From NCBI GenBank assembly GCA_030682135.1, contig JAUXQT010000104.1, positions 57,488 through 121,487 of the forward strand: DNA of 64,000 nt, read 5' to 3'. Below, piece by piece: positions 49,890-59,664 of the stretch. The notes beneath the pieces were generated by a model that made no database searches, was not told the DNA's origin, and saw only the letters and a program-made list of their open reading frames with translations. This DNA comes from Nitrospirota bacterium (GTDB taxonomy: Bacteria; Nitrospirota; Nitrospiria; Nitrospirales; Nitrospiraceae). How positions within the stretch are numbered: the stretch's first letter is position 1; every line of letters starts with the position of its first letter. A program made the position numbers and the translations under genes.

Positions 49890-52217
49890 TTAGAACAACG
49901 AACCGATTGTAAACTCGAATACCCCTTTACGTTCACGCTCACGGGCATCAAGATTCAACCCATACGCGGCGCGGAGGGGCCCGAACGGTGAGATCCACCG
50001 CCCTTCAATACCGGCGGCTTTCCGCAACTTAAACGAGAGCGGTTCATTGTCGTCAAAGCCTTTCCCATAGTCAAAGAAGATCACCCCGTTGAGTTTGGCA
50101 TCGGCAGAAATCGTAAAGATAAAATCGGTATTGAAGATCAACTCTTTGGTGGCGCCAAGCAGCGAATTGTTGAGCGTCACCGGTCCCGCCTGCCCGAACA
50201 CGAAGCCGCGCATCGTATTGATACCGCCGACGAAATATCGCTCGGTCAACGGAATAGGCTTGCCTTCCATGCCGACCGCAGCGCCATAACGGGCATGGAC
50301 CGATACCCGCGTATCGAACGGCAACGGCGTATATTTCATCAGGTCCAACGAATACTTATAGAAGTTATTACTTCCGCCCAGGTAGGGCGTCCCCAAATCG
50401 AATCCCACGGAGGCGCGCCAACCGGTACGGGGATCCAAATAGTAGTCTCTCGTGTCACGAGCCAGCGAGGTCCGGAACCCGGTCGTCGTCTGATTTCCAA
50501 GCTGGCCGCAGACAAGAGGAAACAGATCTGGACAAATTCCTTCCTGTGGATCGCTGAAATTCAGCTGCTCCGCAAAGAGGCTGATACTCCCTGTCGCATA
50601 TTCAGAAAGCCATCGACCGAACGTGACACTGGCGCCGGCTTTTTTCTCGAAGTAGGTGATGTAATTGGTCATGCTCCGATAGACGTCCAACTGCATCGAG
50701 GTCAGCGAATCTTCTAAATAGGGATTCCGAAATGTGATCAACCCAAGGGTGCGCTGCTGGCCCAACTGGCCGCGGATTCGCCCCATCCAGCCATTCCCGC
50801 CGAGATTACCTTCCGTAATATCGGCGATCGCGACGAGCTTGTCCAAGGTACTGAATCCGCCGCCGACGCTGAACTGGCCGGTCGGCTTTTCTTTCACGCG
50901 GACGTTCAGGTCGACCTTATCCGCCGCCACCTGCGCCGGAAGGATTTCCACCGTCTCGAAAAAGTTCAAGTTATTGAGCCGCTGAAAGCTTCGCTTCAAG
51001 GAGGGGGTGTCGATCACGTCCTGTTCGTCGACACGAATTTCACGGCGAATGACATTGTCTTTCGTTTTATCGTTCCCATTGATGTTGATTTGGCGAATCC
51101 GCATCATCTCCCCTTCCTTGACGGTCAGGATGATGGACGCGGTCCGCTCTTCCAGATTCGGCGTCACACTGGGTGAGATGTCGGCAAAGGCATACCCTTT
51201 ACTTCCGTAGAGATCGTTGAGCCGCGTAATCTCGTCACGGATTTTCTGGCGCTGAAAGATTTCTCCTTCCTTCATCTTAAGCCCCTGGCGGAGCTCCGGA
51301 TCTTCGAATACCGTATTCCCGCGGAACCCGATTTCGCCAATGGTGAACGGCTCTCCCTCCATCACCGCATACGTCACGACGAACCACTTTTTGTCGTCGC
51401 TCAACTCCACCGTCGGCAGCCCGGCTTGCGCGTTCAAATAACCTTTATTGAGCAAGACCTCTTTGATCCGCTCGACGTCGTTGTTCATTTCCTCCCGCTT
51501 CAAGACGCCGGCATCCGAGAGAAACGACGGCAACTTCAGCTGAGAAAACAGCCCGTGCCAGGGAATCCATTCCCGCGTCGCCATGACCTTGAACATCTCG
51601 TCTTTCGTCGCCGCATGCAAGCCGTCGAATACCACCGTCTTGATGCGTGCCTTGTCCCCCTCTTTCACGAAAAAAGTCAGGCGCTTCCGGTCTTCATCCA
51701 GGGTCTGCACGATCGGGGTCACCCGGGCATTGAAGTAGCCGTCCTCTTGATAGGTCAGACGAATCTTCTCCGCACTCTCTTTGGCCTGGAGCTGATCCAG
51801 GAAGGCCTGGCTCTTAATGGTGATCTTTTCTTTCAGCTTATCGTCGCTGAGCTCTTGATTGCCATCGAACACGATCTCGGTGATAAAGGGCTTCTCACGA
51901 ACCAGAAAGGCCAGAGCCACCCCGCCCTTCCCCGATTCCGTCTCCATCTGCACATCTTCGAAGAACCCGGTTTCGTACAGAATTTTAATTTGCCCACGGA
52001 CATTCTCAGGGGTGTAGGGATCGCCGGGCTTCAGCGTCAATCGGCCGGCAATCGCCGGCAACTCGATCCGCTTATTCCCTCGAATCTCAATTGCCGTCAC
52101 TTTGACCCCGGCAGGCTCCACTGCAGCCGCAGGCATCGGTAACAGACCACAGACCAGGGCGATCAATACGATGACGAGGAGCCAGCGAGGCCCACCTGAG
52201 CAGCAAGCACTCCTCAC
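49890..52217 (-). CDS. bamA: Outer-membrane protein assembly factor BamA
   Basis: A 775-residue Omp85 protein. An N-terminal signal peptide (LLVIVLIALVCGLLPMPAAA) is followed by five POTRA domains (about residues 37-400; for example KVTAIEIRGNKRIELPAIAG) and a C-terminal beta-barrel. The barrel has the conserved MRGF element in GGINTMRGFVFGQAGP and ends in phenylalanine, as outer-membrane proteins do. BamA folds barrel proteins into the outer membrane. The start appears to be GTG 52217, which overlaps a short upstream frame (GTGA), so the exact start is uncertain. Confidence 0.92.
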   Translation of the reverse strand: MRSACCSGGPRWLLVIVLIALVCGLLPMPAAAVEPAGVKVTAIEIRGNKRIELPAIAGRLTLKPGDPYTPENVRGQIKILYETGFFEDVQMETESGKGGVALAFLVREKPFITEIVFDGNQELSDDKLKEKITIKSQAFLDQLQAKESAEKIRLTYQEDGYFNARVTPIVQTLDEDRKRLTFFVKEGDKARIKTVVFDGLHAATKDEMFKVMATREWIPWHGLFSQLKLPSFLSDAGVLKREEMNNDVERIKEVLLNKGYLNAQAGLPTVELSDDKKWFVVTYAVMEGEPFTIGEIGFRGNTVFEDPELRQGLKMKEGEIFQRQKIRDEITRLNDLYGSKGYAFADISPSVTPNLEERTASIILTVKEGEMMRIRQININGNDKTKDNVIRREIRVDEQDVIDTPSLKRSFQRLNNLNFFETVEILPAQVAADKVDLNVRVKEKPTGQFSVGGGFSTLDKLVAIADITEGNLGGNGWMGRIRGQLGQQRTLGLITFRNPYLEDSLTSMQLDVYRSMTNYITYFEKKAGASVTFGRWLSEYATGSISLFAEQLNFSDPQEGICPDLFPLVCGQLGNQTTTGFRTSLARDTRDYYLDPRTGWRASVGFDLGTPYLGGSNNFYKYSLDLMKYTPLPFDTRVSVHARYGAAVGMEGKPIPLTERYFVGGINTMRGFVFGQAGPVTLNNSLLGATKELIFNTDFIFTISADAKLNGVIFFDYGKGFDDNEPLSFKLRKAAGIEGRWISPFGPLRAAYGLNLDARERERKGVFEFTIGSLF

Positions 52218-52434
52218 TGGATCTGAATCCGATAGGCAGAAAACGACAATGACAACCTCATCCTGGACAATCCTACGTTGAGCTGTAACTGCGCACCATG
52301 CACCTGTGCCCCGACCATACTCCGGACATACCGGGAGCAGGCGCTGAGGGTGCAGAGGAGGGTGCGGACGCGAGAGACCGCCGCGCTAAGCGCACAGGCG
52401 TCACCTAACGGCAACATGCGTGTAAAACTCTCGG

Positions 52435-52463
52435 ATTATATTGGGCAAGTATTTGAATGTAAA
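52435..52463 (-). promoter_or_regulatory. Sigma70-like promoter for bamA operon
   Basis: On the minus strand TTTACA (52463-52458), 17 bases, then a perfect TATAAT (52440-52435). Transcription would start near 52428, about 210 bases before the bamA start, leaving a long leader. That leader contains a 67-codon frame (52417-52214) whose stop overlaps the bamA start. Confidence 0.72.
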
Positions 52464-52474
52464 GCTGCATGGGG

Positions 52475-52575
52475 CAAAAGGCGAGAGGCTAATGGCGAGA
52501 GGCAAGAGAAACGGAAGGCCGTTGATGGAGTTTTCTTTTTACCTCCAGCCCCTTGCCCCTCACCTCTTGCCCTCC
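52475..52575. repeat. GGCGAGAGGC/GCCCCTTGCCCCTC low-complexity spacer
   Basis: Short GGCGAGAGGCTAATGG-type units on the left and CCCTTGCCCCTCACC-type units on the right form another self-complementary spacer within the divergent bamA-galU region. The same units occur in the WaaF-GmhB linker at 37583-37665. Confidence 0.7.
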
Positions 52576-52665
52576 TCGGCCAGAGCCGCAGAGGCACCAT
52601 GAATCATGCAGGCAACGGCACGCCTGCGCAATCCTGCCACCCGACCGCGCCAGCGCTCACATTCC

Positions 52666-52694
52666 TTGACATCGCCTACCCCATCACATAGTAT
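52666..52694 (+). promoter_or_regulatory. Sigma70-like promoter directly at galU
   Basis: A perfect TTGACA (52666-52671), 17 bases, then TAGTAT (52689-52694). The expected transcription start, about seven bases after the -10, is the A of the galU ATG at 52701. This predicts a leaderless mRNA, which agrees with the absence of any ribosome site before galU. Confidence 0.72.
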
Positions 52695-52700
52695 CGGCGC

Positions 52701-53612
52701 ATGTCACGCTTCGAAGTCCGCAAAGCCGTGATTCCAGCCGCAGGCCTAGGCACTCGCTTCCTGCCTGCGACGAAAGCCTCGCCCAAAGAAATGTTGCCGC
52801 TCGTCGACAAGCCGCTGATTCAATATGCGGTGGAAGAAGCGGTCGCCTCCGGGATCGAAGACATCATCATCATCACCGGACGGGGCAAACGCGCGATCGA
52901 AGATCACTTCGACCGCTCCGTCGAACTGGAAGAAAATCTCAAGGGCAGCGGCAAAGCGCAGCTCTTGAGCCAGATGCGTCACATCTCCACGCTCGCCAAC
53001 TTTTGTTACGTCCGTCAATCGGAAGCGCTGGGACTGGGCCATGCCGTCCTCTGCGCCCAACGGCTGATCGGGGACGAGCCCTTTGCCGTCATTTTGGGCG
53101 ACGAAATCATCGATGCCCCGATGCCCGGCCTCGCACAACTCATTCATGCCTACAAAAAACGCCACGGGGCAATCCTCGGGGTGCAGGAAGTCCCCCACCA
53201 AGAAGTCAACCGCTATGGGATCGTCACACCTCGGCGGGTCTCGACAGGATTGCATCGGGTCGAAGGCCTGATCGAAAAACCGTCGCCGTCCGAAGCCCCC
53301 TCGAATCTCGCGGTCATCGGTCGCTACGTCCTGCCGCCGGAGATTTTCTCCATCCTCCGAAAGACCCAGCCAGGGAAAAATGGCGAAATCCAATTGACCG
53401 ACGCGCTCCGGGAACTGGCAAAGAAATCTCCGATGTTTGCGCTCGAGATACAGGGCCAGCGGTACGACGCCGGGGACAAGTTGGGGTTTCTCATTGCGAC
53501 CGTCGAGTTCGCGCTCAAGAACCCCTCCCTGGGACCGGACTTCGAGGAATATCTGCAGAATCGTATGCGGTCCTCCGGAGGGCGCAGCACGACACGCTCA
53601 CGAAAAGCCTAG
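52701..53612 (+). CDS. galU: UTP-glucose-1-phosphate uridylyltransferase
   Basis: A 303-residue nucleotidyltransferase that makes UDP-glucose for LPS and other glycans. It begins KAVIPAAGLGTRFLPATKAS, with KEMLPLVDKPLIQYAVEEA, IIIITGRGKRAIEDHFD, the metal-binding FAVILGDEIIDAP and GLIEKPSPSEAPSNLAVIGR. Length and order are normal for GalU. It is the first gene of the plus-strand run, transcribed away from bamA. Confidence 0.93.
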   Translation: MSRFEVRKAVIPAAGLGTRFLPATKASPKEMLPLVDKPLIQYAVEEAVASGIEDIIIITGRGKRAIEDHFDRSVELEENLKGSGKAQLLSQMRHISTLANFCYVRQSEALGLGHAVLCAQRLIGDEPFAVILGDEIIDAPMPGLAQLIHAYKKRHGAILGVQEVPHQEVNRYGIVTPRRVSTGLHRVEGLIEKPSPSEAPSNLAVIGRYVLPPEIFSILRKTQPGKNGEIQLTDALRELAKKSPMFALEIQGQRYDAGDKLGFLIATVEFALKNPSLGPDFEEYLQNRMRSSGGRSTTRSRKA

Positions 53613-53681
53613 CCGCGGCACGCAACCAAGGCTCCGCATCACCTGTCATTGACGACTACGCCTAACACTGGGACCATACCG

Positions 53682-56186
53682 ATGAACGACTCGATCGAAC
53701 AAGACTTGCAGCCACCTCAAAACACCGAAATCCCGGACCACCTTCCGCTATTGCCGGTTCGGGACATCGTCGTCTTCCCCTACATGGTCCTCCCCTTGTT
53801 CGTCGGGCGTGACATGTCGATCAAAGCGATTGAAGCCGCCTTAGCCGGCAATCGGATGATCTTTCTCGCCACACAAAAGGCCCTGGACGTCGAAAATCCG
53901 ACGGCGGACGATATCCATACCATCGGCACGGTCGGCATCATCATGAGGATGCTGAAACTTCCCGATGAGCGCATCAAAGTGCTCGTGCAAGGGGTCTCGA
54001 AAGCCCGGATTACGGGCTATATTCAGACTGAGCCCTACTACTCCGTCCGTATCGACAAGCTCCCCGAACACAAATCGGCCGGTGCGGCCCTTGAAACCGA
54101 AGCTGTCATGCGAACGGTGAAAGAGCAGATCGAACGGATCGTAAGCCTCGGGAAGGTCCTGATTCCGGATGTGATGGTCGTCATCGAAAACCTCGAAGAC
54201 CCCGGCCGCCTCGCCGATATGGTGGCGTCGAATCTTGGACTCAAAGTCGAGGTCACCCAGGCCGTCCTGGAGGTCATCGACCCGATCAAGCGACTCCGGC
54301 ACGTCAGCGACATCCTCGGCAAAGAAATCGAAGTCCTCTCCATGCAGCAAAAGATTCAAGCGCAGGCCAAGGGGGAGATGGACAAGACCCAACGCGAATA
54401 CTTCCTGCGCGAGCAACTCAAAGCCATTCAAAAAGAGCTGGGCGAGCTCGACGAGCGCGCGGAAGAAATCACCGAGTTTCGCAAGCGGATCGCAGAGCTC
54501 AAGATGCCTGAAAAGGTGCTGAAAGAAACCGAAAAGCAGCTCAAACGCCTTGAGAAGATGCATCCGGATACGGCCGAGTCTGCGACCGTCAGAACCTACA
54601 TCGAATGGATCGTGGAGCTGCCCTGGTCGAAGAGGTCGAAAGACAACCTCGACCTCAAGGCCGCCTCTAAAGTGCTCAACGAGGATCACTACGATCTGGA
54701 AAAAGTCAAAGAGCGAATCCTTGAGTATCTCGCCGTACGGAAGCTCAAAGACAAAATGAAGGGTCCGATCCTCTGCTTCGTCGGGCCGCCAGGCGTCGGG
54801 AAAACCTCGCTCGGAAAGTCGATCGCCCGCGCACTCGGCCGCGAGTTCGTCCGGATCAGTCTCGGCGGAGTCCGCGATGAAGCCGAAATCCGCGGGCATC
54901 GGCGCACCTACGTCGGCGCGCTCCCCGGCCGCATCATTCAAGGCATGAAACAGGCCGGCACCAACAATCCTGTCTTCATGCTGGACGAAGTCGACAAAGT
55001 CGGCATGGATTTCCGCGGCGATCCTTCCGCCGCTTTGCTCGAAGTGCTCGACCCCGAACAGAACAACTCGTTCACGGACCATTACCTGGGCGTGCCCTTC
55101 GACCTGACCGACGTACTGTTCATTGCGACGGCGAACCTGATCGACCCGATCCTGCCGGCCTTGCGCGACCGGATGGAAGTCATCGGCATCCCCGGCTATA
55201 CCGAAGAAGAAAAGCTGGGCATCGCCCAGAAATACCTGATCCCCCGGCAGCTCACCGAACATGGCATCACCGAGAAACATGTCCGCATCGCCGAGCCGGC
55301 GGTACGTCAGATCATCGCCAACTATACGCGTGAAGCAGGAGTCCGGAATCTTGAGCGCGAAATCGCTAACGTCATGCGCAAGGTGGCCAAGAAAGTAGCG
55401 GAAGGAAAAGGCGTCGGGTTCCCCGTGAATCCCGCCAACCTGCATAAGTATCTCGGCGTCCCCAAGTTCGTGCCGGAAGAGGAATTGAAGGTAGACGAGA
55501 TCGGCGTGGCCACCGGGTTAGCCTGGACGGAGTCCGGCGGCGACGTGCTCTACATCGAAGCCACCGCCATGAAGGGCAAGGGGCAACTGACCCTCACTGG
55601 CCAACTGGGCGATGTGATGAAGGAGTCTGCACAGGCAGCCCTGAGCTATGTCCGGTCGCGCGAGCGCACGCTCGGCATCGATCCTGACGTCTTCACCACG
55701 CAGGATCTCCATATCCATGTGCCGGCCGGAGCGATCCCCAAGGACGGGCCGTCCGCAGGCATCACCATGGCCATCGCCATTGCCTCGACCTTGTCGCAAA
55801 TCCCGGTGCGCCGGGACTTGGCGATGACCGGCGAAATCACACTCCGCGGGCGAGTGCTCCCCATCGGCGGATTGAAGGAAAAACTGTTGGCGGCCAAACG
55901 GGCCAAACTCACCACCGTGATTCTTCCGAAGCGCAACAAGAAGGATCTCGACGAGATTCCCAAACATATTTTGAAGGGCATCCAACTCGTCTTTGCCGAC
56001 ACCATGGACGACGTGATGAAAGTGGCGCTCCGGCGGGGCCCGAAACCCACGCGCCCAACGGGCAAGCCCCAGACACCGCAGCCACAACAGAAAAAATCAG
56101 CCGGCCGCGCAAAGACCGGGCGAACGGCTCGCTCCCTGCCGGTGCATGCGGCCACCACGACCGCGCGACCAAGACAATTACACTAG
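53682..56186 (+). CDS. lon: ATP-dependent Lon protease
   Basis: An 834-residue AAA+ serine protease. The N-terminal substrate-binding domain ([20 protein letters not shown]) is followed by a coiled-coil, Walker A GPPGVGKT (368-375), FMLDEVDK as Walker B, and the protease domain with the Ser691-Lys734 dyad in [12 protein letters not shown] and [16 protein letters not shown] 53682 has GGGA eight bases upstream; a TTG at 53649 would precede it. The C-terminus carries an unusual tail of about 50 residues rich in Pro, Lys, Arg and Thr (for example [16 protein letters not shown]) beyond the normal Lon end. Confidence 0.95.
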   Translation: MNDSIEQDLQPPQNTEIPDHLPLLPVRDIVVFPYMVLPLFVGRDMSIKAIEAALAGNRMIFLATQKALDVENPTADDIHTIGTVGIIMRMLKLPDERIKVLVQGVSKARITGYIQTEPYYSVRIDKLPEHKSAGAALETEAVMRTVKEQIERIVSLGKVLIPDVMVVIENLEDPGRLADMVASNLGLKVEVTQAVLEVIDPIKRLRHVSDILGKEIEVLSMQQKIQAQAKGEMDKTQREYFLREQLKAIQKELGELDERAEEITEFRKRIAELKMPEKVLKETEKQLKRLEKMHPDTAESATVRTYIEWIVELPWSKRSKDNLDLKAASKVLNEDHYDLEKVKERILEYLAVRKLKDKMKGPILCFVGPPGVGKTSLGKSIARALGREFVRISLGGVRDEAEIRGHRRTYVGALPGRIIQGMKQAGTNNPVFMLDEVDKVGMDFRGDPSAALLEVLDPEQNNSFTDHYLGVPFDLTDVLFIATANLIDPILPALRDRMEVIGIPGYTEEEKLGIAQKYLIPRQLTEHGITEKHVRIAEPAVRQIIANYTREAGVRNLEREIANVMRKVAKKVAEGKGVGFPVNPANLHKYLGVPKFVPEEELKVDEIGVATGLAWTESGGDVLYIEATAMKGKGQLTLTGQLGDVMKESAQAALSYVRSRERTLGIDPDVFTTQDLHIHVPAGAIPKDGPSAGITMAIAIASTLSQIPVRRDLAMTGEITLRGRVLPIGGLKEKLLAAKRAKLTTVILPKRNKKDLDEIPKHILKGIQLVFADTMDDVMKVALRRGPKPTRPTGKPQTPQPQQKKSAGRAKTGRTARSLPVHAATTTARPRQLH

Positions 56187-56187
56187 T

Positions 56188-57243
56188 ATGGCCTCGAAGG
56201 TCGGCACGAAGACCCGCTCCCAGATCCGCGAATTCGATCTCATTCGAACGCTCCAACAACGGCATGGTCGTAAGAGCCCCTCGGTGATTCGTGGGATCGG
56301 CGACGATGCCGCCGTCGTGACCTCAGAAGCAGGACGGTGGAGCGTATTGACCACCGACCTGCTCGCAGAAGGCATCCACTTCGATCTCCGAACGGCCATG
56401 ATGGCTGACATTGGTTTCCGCGCAGCAGCGGCCAATCTCAGCGACATCGCCGCGATGGGAGCCACGCCCCAATATATACTCGTCGCCTTGGCCATTCCCC
56501 GCACCGGCACCAGCGACCAGGTCCAGCAACTCTACCGGGGCATGATGGCCGCCTGCCGCCCTCACCACGTACAACTCATCGGCGGAGACACCTCGGCCTC
56601 CGACTGCGGATGGTTCATCAGCGTGACGCTGGTCGGCATGGTTCCTCCTCGCAAGGCCCTGTTCAGGAGCGGCGCACGAAATGGAGATCTGCTCTACGTC
56701 ACCGGGACGATCGGCGATTCGTTGGCCGGCCTCATGCTGCTGAACGAACGTCCGCCCCGCAAGACACAACGTCCTGGCACCCCGACACTCTCGCCCAGAC
56801 ACCAACAGTTCCTGATCGGGCGGCACCTGCGTCCGACGGCCCGCATCGCAGAAGGCCAATGGCTCAGCTCCGATCGCCTCGCCACCTCAGCCATCGACAT
56901 ATCGGACGGCCTGTCCGGCGATCTCCGCCACATCTGTGAAGAAAGCCATGTCGGCGCGGAACTCGATCTTGGCGCGCTTCCCCTCTCGCCCGCCTGCCGC
57001 GCCTATGCAGCAGCTCGAAGACTCGACCCGGTGGCACTGGCACTGACCGGAGGCGAAGATTATGAGTTACTCTTTACCCTCTCGCCGCGTCACCAGGCGC
57101 AGTCTGAACAGGCGGCGAAAACCCATCGATTTCGCATTACCTGCATCGGCGCCATTCGCCCGGCTCGACATGGAGTCCAAGCCGTTGGCCCCGATGGAAA
57201 GAAGCGCCCGTTGCCGATCACCAGTTACGAACATTTCAGGTAA
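56188..57243 (+). CDS. thiL: Thiamine-monophosphate kinase
   Basis: A 351-residue AIR-synthase-fold kinase that makes thiamine pyrophosphate from the monophosphate. The N-terminal EFDLIRTLQQRHG, VIRGIGDDAAVV (metal-binding Asp39-Asp40), LTTDLLAEGIHFDL, DIGFRAAAANLSDIAAMGA, LIGGDTSAS and ATSAIDISDGLSGDLRHI are all ThiL landmarks. The ATG lies one base after the lon stop. A longer in-frame reading from 56146 would run inside lon and is rejected. Confidence 0.93.
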   Translation: MASKVGTKTRSQIREFDLIRTLQQRHGRKSPSVIRGIGDDAAVVTSEAGRWSVLTTDLLAEGIHFDLRTAMMADIGFRAAAANLSDIAAMGATPQYILVALAIPRTGTSDQVQQLYRGMMAACRPHHVQLIGGDTSASDCGWFISVTLVGMVPPRKALFRSGARNGDLLYVTGTIGDSLAGLMLLNERPPRKTQRPGTPTLSPRHQQFLIGRHLRPTARIAEGQWLSSDRLATSAIDISDGLSGDLRHICEESHVGAELDLGALPLSPACRAYAAARRLDPVALALTGGEDYELLFTLSPRHQAQSEQAAKTHRFRITCIGAIRPARHGVQAVGPDGKKRPLPITSYEHFR

Positions 57244-57264
57244 CCGGCTCTCTCAACCATACCT

Positions 57265-57750
57265 ATGGCCAGCCTCCCGTCATTTCGATCGCTGCTGAAA
57301 CAGGTCCTCCATCTGCGGGAATCGCCGCAGCGAACGGCCCTGGCCTTTGCCATTGGCGTCTTCATTGCCTTTTCCCCGACCTATGGCCTGCACACCCTCA
57401 TGGTGCTCTTCTGCACCTGGGCCTTAGGCTTGAACTTCCTCGCCCTCATGATCGGCGCCTTCATCAACAACCCCTGGACCATCGTCCCGATCCTGGGCGC
57501 CACCTACTGGGTCGGCGCACTCCTGCTCGGCCGATCGGACGGCCCCTCCTTCGACTGGCACGATCTGAGTTTCACGGCAATCTATGAACAGGTCATGCCC
57601 TACGCCGTCCCCTTCTTTCTCGGTGGATTGGTCTTGAGCCTCCTCGGTGCGGTCCTCGCCTACCCGCTCGCCTATTATTTCCTGACCAAACATCGGCAGG
57701 CACATCCGTTAGACCCCACTATTCGTGACGATTCTCCGCAAAATCTGTGA
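57265..57750 (+). CDS. DUF2062 membrane protein
   Basis: A 161-residue protein of the DUF2062 family. Three to four hydrophobic segments are visible: FAIGVFIAFSPTYGLHTLMVLF, LGLNFLALMIGAFINNPWTI (with the conserved NNPWT), and VPFFLGGLVLSLLGAVLAYP near the end. The family is found in many bacteria near cell-envelope genes, and its function is not established. The gene follows thiL by 21 bases. Confidence 0.85.
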   Translation: MASLPSFRSLLKQVLHLRESPQRTALAFAIGVFIAFSPTYGLHTLMVLFCTWALGLNFLALMIGAFINNPWTIVPILGATYWVGALLLGRSDGPSFDWHDLSFTAIYEQVMPYAVPFFLGGLVLSLLGAVLAYPLAYYFLTKHRQAHPLDPTIRDDSPQNL

Positions 57751-57804
57751 GTGGAGCGCAAGGAAGGCGTCTGAGTCCTAGGGCTGCTAGTTGCGAGGCG
57801 AACA

Positions 57805-57910
57805 AGCTGCTGGCAGGTGCGAGGCCGACAATCTCAAGAAACCGGAGGCGTATTCGCTGCAATACGTCGAGGATTTCTTGGGGCCGAGAACGACGCAGAT
57901 GCCGACAGAT
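57805..57910. repeat. Dispersed palindromic element, copy 4 (divergent, inverted)
   Basis: Within the 216-base gap between DUF2062 and the HD gene. GAAACCGGAGGCGTATTCG and CGTCGAGGATTTC followed by GCCGAGAACGACGC match, in reverse, the interior of the element at 59391-59577. The termini are eroded. It is upstream of the HD gene and may lie in its leader; no other gene is visible in the gap. Confidence 0.6.
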
Positions 57911-57966
57911 CGTTCGCCGAAGTAGCCATTGCCGCCCCCGCAAGAACTAGGCTAAGATCGATTGCC

Positions 57967-59379
57967 ATGACTGAATCCGGTCATCACTCCAACGCTCCTT
58001 ATGACGGGTCGGCACTGATTGCCGATCCCATCCACCAATACGTCTCCTTCACCGTGCCCTTCTCCGTTGCGGATCTGCACGAACGGACGGAAAAGGACCT
58101 GATCGATTCTCCCTGGGTCCAGCGCCTGCGTTACATCTATCAGCTCCAAAGCGCCCGTTGGGTCTACCCCTCTGCGGAACATACCCGTTTCGTCCATTCG
58201 CTCGGAACCATGCACGTGGCAGGCCGCTTCGCGCGACATCTCTATCCGTTTCTCAAGAAAGCGGTCAAAGACGTCCCCTCCGCGAACTATGTCGAAGAGT
58301 TTCTCCGCGTCACGGCGCTCGCGCATGACATCGGCCATGGGCCCTTCTGCCATTTCTTCGACGACAACTATTTGCACGCCTTCGGCGCCAGTCACGAGAA
58401 ACTCGGGCAGATCATCATCCGCGACCATCTAGGCCCGATCATCCGCAAGATCCGGCGCAGCCCGTCAGGCCCCTTCGCCAAAGGCGAGGAGCTCAATCCC
58501 GACCAGATCGCCCATGTGATCCTCAAGGAAAAGGGTAAAGACAATTCCCGTATTCCGAAGTGGCTCAACATGCTGCAACCAGTTATTTCCGGCAGCTATA
58601 CCGCCGACAACCTCGACTATGTCCTGCGCGACTCCTATATGTGCGGGGTCGCAGTCGGCCCGGTCGATCTCTCCAGGCTCATTCACTACACGATCATCAC
58701 GGATAAGGGATTCACGATCCATAAGACCGGCCTTCCCGCCCTGCAGATGTTCCTCAACACCCGGATGTATCTCTATTCCAACGTCTACTATCACCGGACC
58801 ACACGCGCCATCGACATCCACCTCCGTGACATCTTCGGCGACACCATGAAACTCCTCTTCCCTCACGATCCTCGCAAGAAAATGGAGGAGTACCTGACCT
58901 TGACCGACTGGTCACTGCTGGAACAGGTCCGGGGATGGAAGACCTCGCGCCATGCGACCGAACGGCGCCTGGGTGCGGAATGGCAGAGGATTCTCGTCCG
59001 CGACGTGAAATGGAAGATGGCCTATAGCACCGTGCTCAAAGAAAAGGGCCAGGAGCGTGGCATGGACTTCCCCAGCCATGCTCATTTCGAAGAACAGATC
59101 AAAAAAGAATTGCCGGCGAAGCTCAAGAAGGTGGAGTTCCGCGTCGATATGGCGCCGCTCGACCCCAGGCCGGACCCGAAAGACCGGCGCGGCAATCCCC
59201 TCTATGTCTATGATCCAGGCACCAAAGGGGTCTCGACCGATCCGCTAGAAGAGTTCCTCGACTTGCTGCCCACTCGCCTGGTCCAATTCCGCGTCTATAC
59301 CCTCGACCATGCCTACGACGAAGCCCTCTCGCGCGCCACCGCAACAGTGCTCAACAAGACTCCTTCAAGCCTCGAATAG
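57967..59379 (+). CDS. HD-domain phosphohydrolase
   Basis: A 470-residue metal-dependent phosphohydrolase. The HD signature is complete: His72 in PSAEHTRFVHSLGTMH, His120-Asp121 in RVTALAHDIGHGPFCHFF, and a later Asp in SYTADNLDYVLRDSYMCG. The layout is that of dGTPase-like HD proteins, which act on nucleotides or related phosphate compounds, but the substrate is not known. ATG 57967 is chosen because the upstream frame is the divergent palindromic repeat. No strong ribosome site is seen. Confidence 0.85.
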   Translation: MTESGHHSNAPYDGSALIADPIHQYVSFTVPFSVADLHERTEKDLIDSPWVQRLRYIYQLQSARWVYPSAEHTRFVHSLGTMHVAGRFARHLYPFLKKAVKDVPSANYVEEFLRVTALAHDIGHGPFCHFFDDNYLHAFGASHEKLGQIIIRDHLGPIIRKIRRSPSGPFAKGEELNPDQIAHVILKEKGKDNSRIPKWLNMLQPVISGSYTADNLDYVLRDSYMCGVAVGPVDLSRLIHYTIITDKGFTIHKTGLPALQMFLNTRMYLYSNVYYHRTTRAIDIHLRDIFGDTMKLLFPHDPRKKMEEYLTLTDWSLLEQVRGWKTSRHATERRLGAEWQRILVRDVKWKMAYSTVLKEKGQERGMDFPSHAHFEEQIKKELPAKLKKVEFRVDMAPLDPRPDPKDRRGNPLYVYDPGTKGVSTDPLEEFLDLLPTRLVQFRVYTLDHAYDEALSRATATVLNKTPSSLE

Positions 59380-59390
59380 AACTCTTAGTC

Positions 59391-59577
59391 GGATGCTGAA
59401 AAAGTCCGCCAGCGTCGTTCTCGGCTCCTCGAAATCCTCAACGGGGACCCGGCCGCCTCACCACTCGGCGGCGCGCACAAACGTGGTGCTCCTTATTCGT
59501 CGCACCGTGCGCCCCTGAGGGTACGCCTCCGGTTTCGATTCGCCTGCGGCCTTGCTGGACGGTCTTTTTGAGCATCC
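59391..59577. repeat. Dispersed palindromic element, copy 3 (long form)
   Basis: About 187 bases with ends GGATGCTGAAAAAGTCCGCC and GGTCTTTTTGAGCATCC. Interior words shared with copies 1 and 2 include AGCGTCGTTCTCGG, GAGGGTACGCCTCC and CCTGCGGCCTTGCTGGAC. It has an extra stretch of about 60 bases in the middle (GGCCGCCTCACCACTCGGCG and following), part of which recurs near 62885-62910. It lies just after the HD gene stop and could act as a terminator. Confidence 0.85.
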
Positions 59578-59664
59578 TGTAGCTATTCTTCCCTAACACC
59601 CTACGAATAATTCAGACCATACGTTCTCTATACGCCGAACTTTCCCGCAACCCGCTCAAAACAC

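Noticed and set aside
53649..53681. TTG start for lon 11 codons upstream
   Set aside because: ATG 53682 has a ribosome site and a normal N-terminus; the TTG does not.
53841..55445. A 534-codon open frame on the minus strand
   Set aside because: It lies entirely antisense to lon, has no family-like motifs and reflects codon bias of the real gene.
56146..56187. Longer thiL frame starting inside lon
   Set aside because: Overlaps the lon 3' end, adds non-homologous residues, and the ATG one base after the lon stop is natural.
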